From the NCBI GenBank assembly GCA_033763635.1, contig JANRKG010000451.1:1-28237 (forward strand): a stretch of DNA of 28,237 bases, written 5' to 3'. The notes beneath the pieces were generated by a model. The model worked only from the letters and a program-made list of their open reading frames with translations. It ran no database searches and was not told where the DNA came from. Position numbers and translations under genes: made by a program. The DNA comes from JANRKG01 sp033763635 (lineage in GTDB: Bacteria; Cyanobacteriota; Cyanobacteriia; GCF-001939115). Below are positions 23,258-28,237 of the stretch, piece after piece (the first letter of the stretch is position 1; each line of letters opens with the position of its first letter).

Positions 23258-24943
23258 ATGGCAGACAATACCAGAAGTCAAGTAGTCACCCAGGGAGTTC
23301 AACGATCGCCGAATCGGGCGATGCTACGGGCGGTTGGGTTTGGGGATAACGATTTCACAAAGCCAATTGTGGGAATTGCCAACAGCTACAGCACAATTAC
23401 CCCCTGTAATATGGGATTGAACGATCTGGCATTGCGGGCCGAATCAGGTGCCAGGGCAGCGGGGTTGATGCCCCAAATGTTTGGGACAATTACCATCAGT
23501 GATGGAATCTCGATGGGAACGGAGGGGATGAAGTATTCCCTGGTGTCACGGGATGTGATTGCCGATTCTATTGAGACAGTTTGTAATGGGCAGAGCATGG
23601 ATGCTTTGCTGGCGATCGGTGGGTGTGACAAAAACATGCCCGGAGCGATGCTGGCGATTGCCCGCATGAACATTCCCTCAATCTTTGTCTACGGTGGCAC
23701 GATTAAACCGGGACGTTACGGGGCTTGTGATTTAACGGTTGTCAGTTCCTTTGAGGCCGTCGGTCAATTCAGTGCGGGCAAAATTGATGAAACCGAGTTA
23801 CTGAACATCGAACGCAATGCCTGTCCGGGGCCGGGTTCCTGCGGGGGGATGTACACAGCTAATACCATGTCCTCTGCATTCGAGGCAATGGGGATGAGTT
23901 TGATGTATTCCTCCACGATGGCAGCGGAAGATGCGGAAAAGGCCGATAGTGCTGAGAAGTCGGCGATCGTTCTGGCAGAGGCTGTCCGGAAGCAAATTCT
24001 TCCAAAGGACATTATGACCCGTAAGGCGTTTGAGAACGCGATTTCGGTGATTATGGCGGTAGGTGGCTCTACCAACTCAGTGCTGCACCTGCTGGCGATC
24101 TCCCACACGATCGGCGTTCCCCTGACCCTGGATGATTTTGAAACCATTCGCGGACGGGTGCCTGTGATTTGCGATTTGAAGCCATCGGGTCGGTATGTGG
24201 CGACAGACCTGCACAAAGCGGGCGGGATTCCCCAGGTGATGAAGATGTTGCTGGACCATGGCCTGTTGCATGGGGATTGCCTGACGATTACGGGACAGAC
24301 GATCGCAGAGATTTTGGCAGACATCCCGGCAGAACCCCGATCGAATCAGGATGTGATTCGTCCCTGGAACAATCCCCTCTATCCTCAAGGTCACTTAGCC
24401 ATCCTGCGGGGAAATCTGGCAACGGAAGGGGCTGTCGCCAAGATTACGGGTGTGAAAAAACCGCAAATTACAGGCCCAGCAAGGATTTTTGAGTCTGAAG
24501 AAGAAAGCTTACAAGCGATTCTGGCAGGAAAAATTCAGGCTGGGGATGTGGTCGTCATTCGCTACGAAGGGCCGAAGGGGGGGCCCGGAATGCGGGAAAT
24601 GCTGGCTCCCACTTCCGCCCTTATCGGAGCGGGATTGGGGGATAGTGTCGGGCTGATCACCGATGGGCGTTTCTCTGGAGGCACCTATGGCATGGTCGTC
24701 GGTCATGTGGCTCCCGAAGCAGCAGTGGGAGGCACGATCGCCCTGGTTCAGGAAGGGGATTCGATTACGATCGATGCCCCCGCTCGGTTACTGCAACTCA
24801 ATGTTTCTGAAGAAGAACTGGCCCGTCGTCGTGCAGAATGGCAACCCCCAACCCCTCGCTACAAAACTGGAGTTTTGGCAAAATATGCCAAGTTGGTTTC
24901 TTCCAGTAGTGTTGGGGCTGTGACGGATATGGATTTGTTCTAA
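23258..24943 (+). CDS. ilvD: Dihydroxy-acid dehydratase
   Basis: Iron-sulfur enzyme removing water from dihydroxy acids in valine, isoleucine and pantothenate synthesis; cytoplasmic. The 561-residue protein has the three cluster cysteines C50 (TPCNMG), C123 (GGCDKNMPG) and C195 (CPGPGSCGGMYTANT), the DGISMGTEGMKYSL motif, and the C-terminal YEGPKGGPGMREML and SDGRFSGG-type sequence (TDGRFSGGTYG). Length and spacing match the [2Fe-2S] type seen in cyanobacteria and plants. ATG at 23258 follows a GGATAGGG region. A long hairpin lies just after the stop. Confidence 0.97.
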   Translation: MADNTRSQVVTQGVQRSPNRAMLRAVGFGDNDFTKPIVGIANSYSTITPCNMGLNDLALRAESGARAAGLMPQMFGTITISDGISMGTEGMKYSLVSRDVIADSIETVCNGQSMDALLAIGGCDKNMPGAMLAIARMNIPSIFVYGGTIKPGRYGACDLTVVSSFEAVGQFSAGKIDETELLNIERNACPGPGSCGGMYTANTMSSAFEAMGMSLMYSSTMAAEDAEKADSAEKSAIVLAEAVRKQILPKDIMTRKAFENAISVIMAVGGSTNSVLHLLAISHTIGVPLTLDDFETIRGRVPVICDLKPSGRYVATDLHKAGGIPQVMKMLLDHGLLHGDCLTITGQTIAEILADIPAEPRSNQDVIRPWNNPLYPQGHLAILRGNLATEGAVAKITGVKKPQITGPARIFESEEESLQAILAGKIQAGDVVVIRYEGPKGGPGMREMLAPTSALIGAGLGDSVGLITDGRFSGGTYGMVVGHVAPEAAVGGTIALVQEGDSITIDAPARLLQLNVSEEELARRRAEWQPPTPRYKTGVLAKYAKLVSSSSVGAVTDMDLF

Positions 24944-24946
24944 GGC

Positions 24947-25004
24947 AAAAGGCAGAGGGCAGAAGGGAGATCAAACGTCTATACCTTCTGCCCTCTCTGC
25001 TTTT
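24947..25004 (+). terminator. Long hairpin after ilvD
   Basis: The arm 24947-24966 (AAAAGGCAGAGGGCAGAAGG) pairs with 24984-25004 (CCTTCTGCCCTCTCTGCTTTT) with one small bulge and a 17-nt loop, ending in four T. It starts three bases after the stop codon. The GGCAGAGGGCAGAAGG sequence looks like a common cyanobacterial repeat recruited as terminator. Confidence 0.75.
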
Positions 25005-25044
25005 GTGCTAAATTCTGGGAAAACTTCTAGAAAACAATTTCCCT

Positions 25045-25129
25045 GCTGGTTTCCGATCCGATCCACTGGCGCTTGTGCCCTGAGGGTAGTCGAAAGGCAA
25101 CCTATCAGAAACTCTTTTCAAAAATTCCC
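25045..25129. repeat. Dispersed repeat element, copy 2
   Basis: Second copy of the element at 20989-21096, about 85 nt, without the internal duplication. Core GTGCCCTGAGGGTAGTCGAA at 25075-25094, followed by the conserved AACCTATCAGAAACTC and CTTTTCAAAAA. It ends exactly at the stop codon of the 64-residue minus-strand gene. Confidence 0.7.
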
Positions 25130-25324
25130 TTATACCGCCATTGGCACTTGGGGAGTTGAGATTGCAATCATTCCCCGTTCGACTCCTTCCACCAGTTTTG
25201 CAAGGGCTTGGCGTTCTTGCCTATCTAACTCACGAGACCAAAGAATATCGTTGATTTGGGTTTCTAGATCAGGAGTAATTGCTTTCAGGTCAAAGACAGT
25301 TTGAACAATTTCCAGGAGTTGCAT
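25130..25324 (-). CDS. Small conserved-looking protein of unknown function (64 aa)
   Basis: A 64-residue acidic, helical protein: MQLLEIVQTVFDLKAITPDL, then INDILWSRELDRQERQALAKLVEGVERGMI. It has no membrane segment and no cysteine. It resembles short hypothetical proteins I associate with cyanobacteria, but I cannot name a family. ATG at 25324 without a strong ribosome site. It stands alone between ilvD and the pilin gene, with a repeat element directly after its stop. Confidence 0.55.
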   Translation of the reverse strand: MQLLEIVQTVFDLKAITPDLETQINDILWSRELDRQERQALAKLVEGVERGMIAISTPQVPMAV

Positions 25325-25451
25325 TGCGTTTACTTGGTAAGTTCAAGGGGTGAATGAGGTGGAAATTTCCTACCTCTAACTACAGGAATAAATGACAAAT
25401 TCCGCAAGAATTCCTGAGGAATACGGATGCTTTTAGGGTGAGTATTTATTC

Positions 25452-26048
25452 TTAGCGATCCATCACCTTCAGCCCTTTGGTGGCGCACACCGATTCTGAG
25501 GAGTTATCCTCGATCGTTGCGGTAATGAGAAAACTTTCCCCCGCCATCGCTTCCCCCAAAGTCTTTCGCCCTGTGAACGGCGTTTCACAAAAGACCGTAG
25601 AGGTTGTGACTTCCCCAGTGGCCGTAATCACCGCTGAAAGCTCAACACGGCTTGCATAGGAGCGTAACTCTGGATGCCGACTGAGTGCCCAATGATTAAT
25701 GGCGTTCACGCCTAACACCTCTCCGCCCGCATCACTCTGATCAATCACTAAATAGTGATAGTTCCTGCTTTCACTAGAAATTCCTAACCCTAGATTGCCG
25801 AGTTCTGTTGCCCACTGCCCACTTTCCATGTAATACATTTGCTGCGCTCGGTTCATGGAACCCACACTTTGCTTGGCTTCAGATTGCTTGGCTTTGGTGG
25901 CCTGGTTCAAGAACCCAGGAATTGCGATCGTCGCTAAAATTCCGACAATGATAACGACAATTAGTAATTCAACCAGTGTAAACCCCTTGTTTGAAGTTCG
26001 ATGCCGTCTCGGTCTTTGTAATAGTAGTCTCTGGGACACGATATTCAT
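25452..26048 (-). CDS. Type IV pilin-like protein
   Basis: Pilin or pseudopilin of a type IV pilus system used for motility or DNA uptake. The 198-residue protein has a basic leader of 22 residues, the prepilin-peptidase site KG/FTLVELL (cut after G22, Glu at +5), a hydrophobic helix to about 44, then the globular part with TKAKQSEAKQSVGSMNRAQQMYYMESGQW, the usual cyanobacterial PilA-type start of the head, and C154 and C188, which can close the C-terminal loop. Single gene here, no pil assembly genes nearby. Divergent from a stand-alone receiver protein. Confidence 0.93.
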   Translation of the reverse strand: MNIVSQRLLLQRPRRHRTSNKGFTLVELLIVVIIVGILATIAIPGFLNQATKAKQSEAKQSVGSMNRAQQMYYMESGQWATELGNLGLGISSESRNYHYLVIDQSDAGGEVLGVNAINHWALSRHPELRSYASRVELSAVITATGEVTTSTVFCETPFTGRKTLGEAMAGESFLITATIEDNSSESVCATKGLKVMDR

Positions 26049-26208
26049 AGAAGAGATAGCAGAAAAAAGAGGGTTAGTAGACCTAAAATTTCACTACTCT
26101 CTTCTGCATCTCTAAAAGATTTCGTCCGGAAAAAATTCTCTGTCCTAATAAAGTTAAAGTGTTTTTTGCGACTTCTTCCCTGCTCTAATGTTGAACGAGG
26201 CCCCTCTT

Positions 26209-26589
26209 ATGACAGTTAAACGCATCCTGGTCATTGATAACGAACCCTACATCCAGGAAGTGACTCAAATCTGTCTTCAAACCATTGCAGGGTGGCAGGT
26301 GATCACTGCGAGTTCAGGCCAGGAGGGATTAATTCAGGCAGAACAAGAACAACCCGATGCGATTCTGTTGGATGTCATGATGCCCGACATGGATGGCCCC
26401 ACCACGTTTCAAAAACTTCAGGACAATCCCAATACTCGCCATATTCCCGTAATGTTACTCACTGCGAAGGTGCAGTTTTCTGATCGCCAGCGATATACGG
26501 AAATGGGGGTGAAGGCAACGATCGCCAAGCCTTTCAATCCTCTAGAACTCGCTGGGCAAATTGCGAAGGCAGTAGGTTGGCAACTCTAG
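26209..26589 (+). CDS. Stand-alone response-regulator receiver domain
   Basis: Single-domain signalling protein, CheY/PilH-like. From the ATG at 26209 (126 residues, GAGG eight bases upstream at 26197-26200) it has KRILVIDNEPYIQEV, the phosphoacceptor Asp (D55) in ILLDVMMPDMDG, the Thr in VMLLTAK and the Lys in ATIAKPFNPLEL. No output domain follows. One of the two metal-binding acids at the N-terminus is Asn (IDNE instead of IDDE). An ATG at 26188 would add seven residues but lacks a ribosome site. Its position opposite a pilin gene may hint at motility control, which is only inference. Confidence 0.88.
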   Translation: MTVKRILVIDNEPYIQEVTQICLQTIAGWQVITASSGQEGLIQAEQEQPDAILLDVMMPDMDGPTTFQKLQDNPNTRHIPVMLLTAKVQFSDRQRYTEMGVKATIAKPFNPLELAGQIAKAVGWQL

Positions 26590-26735
26590 GGATTACAGAA
26601 AACTCTTCTCGATTTTCTCGGTCCTTTTCCCGGTCTTCCTTGCGAAAGAGAAGAGACTTCCTTCCCAAGACGCTGTTTTCCCAAGAAGAATTTCTCTAGC
26701 CTGAAAAGGGTGATTGAAGCTTTGGGAAAACTTTT

Positions 26736-27305
26736 ATGACAACAAATGTTCAAATCGATGGGAATTCGCCATCTAAAAATTCTTTGTGGATTGGCGTATT
26801 GCTGATTGTGTTAGGACTTGTGGCGATCGTGCTGCCCGTTTTCTCAACTTTCGTAGCGGAAACCTGGATTGCCCTGATTCTTATTTCGGCAGGAGCCAGC
26901 AAAGTTGTTTATGCGTTCCAAACCCGTGAGAAGGGAGGATTTATCTGGAAACTCTTATTGGGCGTTCTTTACGTTGCGACAGGCATTATGTGGTTCTTCT
27001 ATCCCCGCACCGGGATTTTAACCCTGACCCTGCTGCTGGGAAGCTTCCTGTTGATGGAAGGAACCTTTAACTTGATTCTGGCGTTTCGGTTGCGGCCTCA
27101 ACAAAACTGGACTTGGGTGCTGGGCGACGGCATTGTCACCCTGTTCCTGGGTGCCCTGATCTGGTTCCAATGGCCCGGAAATGCTCCCTGGTTGTTGGGA
27201 ACCCTGGTGGGTGCAAGCATTGTCACCTCCGGGATTTCGCGAATTATGGTCTCTCTGAATCCACGATCGGATATCACAACTCCGACGGAACCAATGGCTT
27301 CCTAG
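26736..27305 (+). CDS. HdeD-family (DUF308) membrane protein
   Basis: Inner-membrane protein of the HdeD family; in E. coli HdeD is linked to acid resistance, elsewhere the role is unclear. The 189-residue protein has six hydrophobic segments in three two-helix repeats (about 17-62, 70-113, 122-168), with the family's LGLVAIVLPVFSTF, LLGVLYVATGIMWFFYPRTG and LGALIWFQWPGNAPWLLGTLVGASIVTSG. ATG at 26736, no clear ribosome site. A hairpin with a T-run follows 50 bases after the stop. Confidence 0.9.
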   Translation: MTTNVQIDGNSPSKNSLWIGVLLIVLGLVAIVLPVFSTFVAETWIALILISAGASKVVYAFQTREKGGFIWKLLLGVLYVATGIMWFFYPRTGILTLTLLLGSFLLMEGTFNLILAFRLRPQQNWTWVLGDGIVTLFLGALIWFQWPGNAPWLLGTLVGASIVTSGISRIMVSLNPRSDITTPTEPMAS

Positions 27306-27354
27306 TTCAGCCTAATAGAACCCAATTAGAATTATTTTCCAACCCAAAATTTGT

Positions 27355-27388
27355 AGAGGCGTTCCAATGGAGCGTCTCTCTGTTTTTT
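27355..27388 (+). terminator. Intrinsic terminator after the HdeD-family gene
   Basis: AGAGGCG (27355-27361) pairs with CGTCTCT (27373-27379) with one G-U pair, and inner bases TCCA/TGGA can extend it; T6 at 27383-27388 follows. The stem sequence belongs to the same repeat family as the hairpin at 1376-1410. Confidence 0.65.
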
Positions 27389-27520
27389 GCTAAGAAAGTG
27401 TTGTTTTATCATGCCATTAATGAATTTACTTACAGTAATGTGACGCTTCATTGCCCTTCGAGATCGCGTTTGGAAAATGGCACGAAAATAAAAGCAAATA
27501 GGGGTTGGAGGCCAGAGAGT

Positions 27521-27634
27521 ATGAAAGAGATGCATTCATTGTCCCCCGAAGTTAGCCATTGGCTGATTGAGCTAATGACGATCGTTCTGGCAATCTTCAT
27601 CTGGTGGATGATCATAGCCCCGCAACCCGTTTAA
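27521..27634 (+). CDS. Possible 37-residue single-helix membrane protein
   Basis: ATG at 27521 with a strong GGAGG at 27507-27511 (9-nt spacing) opens 37 codons. The peptide has a polar head (MKEMHSLSPEVSHW), one hydrophobic helix (LIELMTIVLAIFIWWMII) and a short APQPV tail, a typical shape of small membrane proteins. The frame continues upstream into the HdeD gene only as an out-of-frame shadow. It lies behind a terminator and 49 bases before the next small gene's start. I recognise no family, and it lacks the chlorophyll-binding motif of HLIPs. Confidence 0.5.
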   Translation: MKEMHSLSPEVSHWLIELMTIVLAIFIWWMIIAPQPV

Positions 27635-27683
27635 GTCTGTTATTTGAGTCTGTTATTTGCAGTGCGTTACAAGGACAGAAATT

Positions 27684-27896
27684 ATGCTGCTGATTTCCCC
27701 CCAGGTTGTTTACGATAATCTCAAGTTGCTCGAACAGGTGGATGCAGTCACCAGTGCAACTTACCGCGAATTAGCCCAGGAAGTTTTGGGAGATCCAGAC
27801 GTAAGTTTGAGCTGGCGAGAAGCCATTGCCGATCGCTTAAATCGATTCAATCACCTATTAGAAATGGGAGCGGTTGAGAAGAACGATAGTTATTAG
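27684..27896 (+). CDS. Small protein of unknown function (70 aa)
   Basis: From the ATG at 27684 with AAGGA at 27671-27675 (8-nt spacing) the protein reads MLLISPQVVYDNLKLLEQVD, then TYRELAQEVLGDPDVSLSWREAIADRLNRFNHLLEMGAVEKND. It is helical, acidic, with no membrane segment. I do not recognise a family. It sits 49 bases behind the 37-residue reading frame, so both may share a transcript. A tandem and inverted repeat lies after its stop. Confidence 0.55.
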   Translation: MLLISPQVVYDNLKLLEQVDAVTSATYRELAQEVLGDPDVSLSWREAIADRLNRFNHLLEMGAVEKNDSY

Positions 27897-28237
27897 TTAG
27901 TTATTAGTTCATTGCAAAAAATGAGTAATCGGTAATGGGTAATCGGTAATGGGTAATCGGTAATGGGTAGAAATGCCATCACCGATTCCCATTACCGATT
28001 AGCCTTTCTAGTCATAATTTTCATTTCCCAGGTAAAAGTTTTATGTCATGATCCCCTGAAAACTTCTCTAGTTATTAAGCCAGATCTGACAATTTCCTTA
28101 AGATGGGGCATTAATCCGGATGCCTCATTGCAAAATGCAGACTAGCAACAGGCAGACTAATTTCTGATCTGAAAGTCTTGCTTTTTCTTTTGCCCATTTT
28201 TTACCCCCATTTTCCATTGCTAATGAATAGAAACGAA
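27897..28237. other. Non-coding tail of the window with repeats
   Basis: I see no convincing gene in these 341 bases. The left part has a duplicated TTATTAGTTAGTTATTAGTT, then the 14-nt tandem repeat and its inverted copy (27926-28001). The rest is AT-rich without clear promoter or hairpin. An open frame at 27963-28145 begins inside the repeat and has no ribosome site. Confidence 0.6.
27926..28001. repeat. Three tandem 14-nt repeats with an inverted copy
   Basis: TAATCGGTAATGGG occurs three times head to tail (27926-27967) and its exact reverse complement is at 27988-28001. Any of the three copies can pair with the inverted one, giving a 14-bp stem with 20-, 34- or 48-nt loops. It begins 30 bases after the 70-residue gene and may act as its terminator. 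This resembles the short tandem repeats scattered in filamentous cyanobacteria. Confidence 0.85.

Noticed and set aside
23764..24324. 186-codon minus-strand frame opposite ilvD
   Set aside because: Shadow of the highly conserved ilvD gene; serine- and isoleucine-rich without recognisable features.
27113..27520. Upstream part of a 173-codon plus-strand frame
   Set aside because: It overlaps the HdeD-family gene out of frame and crosses a terminator; only the last 37 codons, with their own ribosome site, look real.
27926..28001. Possible CRISPR array
   Set aside because: Units are 14 nt, directly adjacent and without spacers; one copy is inverted. No cas gene is in the window.
27963..28145. 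60-codon open frame at the right end
   Set aside because: Begins within the tandem repeat, has no ribosome site and no protein-like features.

Overview
The window is chromosomal DNA from a cyanobacterium. The evidence is a light-dependent pigment gene (chlP, geranylgeranyl reductase), a circadian-output regulator (rpaA), a carotenoid-cleaving oxygenase, cyanobacterial-type SSB and MreB proteins, and copies of the HIP1 octamer GCGATCGC (for example at 5657, 12828, 15259 and 21418) with many partial CGATCG sites. Genes are mostly single or in pairs, on both strands, as is usual for cyanobacteria. I saw no rRNA, tRNA, CRISPR array, transposase or phage gene.

Layout. 1-4.7 kb, housekeeping: mreB (start only, minus; its 3' end is outside the window), ssb, a secreted SIMPL-domain protein, an EVE-domain protein, glucokinase and pyridoxamine-phosphate oxidase. 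4.8-8.3 kb: a small unknown protein, then a tightly spaced pair of folate/biopterin-family transporter and apocarotenoid oxygenase. 8.3-13.4 kb: a CPA2 cation/proton antiporter with a translationally coupled small membrane-anchored protein (minus), rpaA (plus) preceded by a short overlapping reading frame, and chlP (minus); rpaA and chlP converge on two strong hairpins. 13.7-18.7 kb: an orphan CysA-type ABC ATPase, a family-5 solute-binding lipoprotein and an M3 oligopeptidase, all plus strand. The last two suggest peptide capture followed by peptide breakdown.

18.8-23.1 kb is the most accessory-looking part: a MazF/PemK-type toxin-antitoxin pair with an operator-like palindrome, a gene remnant, a four-helix SMR-like protein that lacks the usual membrane glutamate, a short-chain dehydrogenase, a PlsC-like acyltransferase and a pentapeptide-repeat protein. 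23.2-28.2 kb holds ilvD, a 64-residue unknown, a type IV pilin-like protein divergent from a stand-alone receiver domain, an HdeD-family membrane protein, two small unknown proteins (37 and 70 residues) and a 14-nt tandem repeat that can fold back on an inverted copy.

No clearly new multi-gene system stands out. The observations most worth checking are the reading frame overlapping the rpaA start, the repeat element that sits exactly behind two minus-strand stop codons, the transporter/carotenoid-oxygenase pair, and the antiporter with its coupled partner protein. All calls come from reading the sequence and remembered family features; no database search was run.
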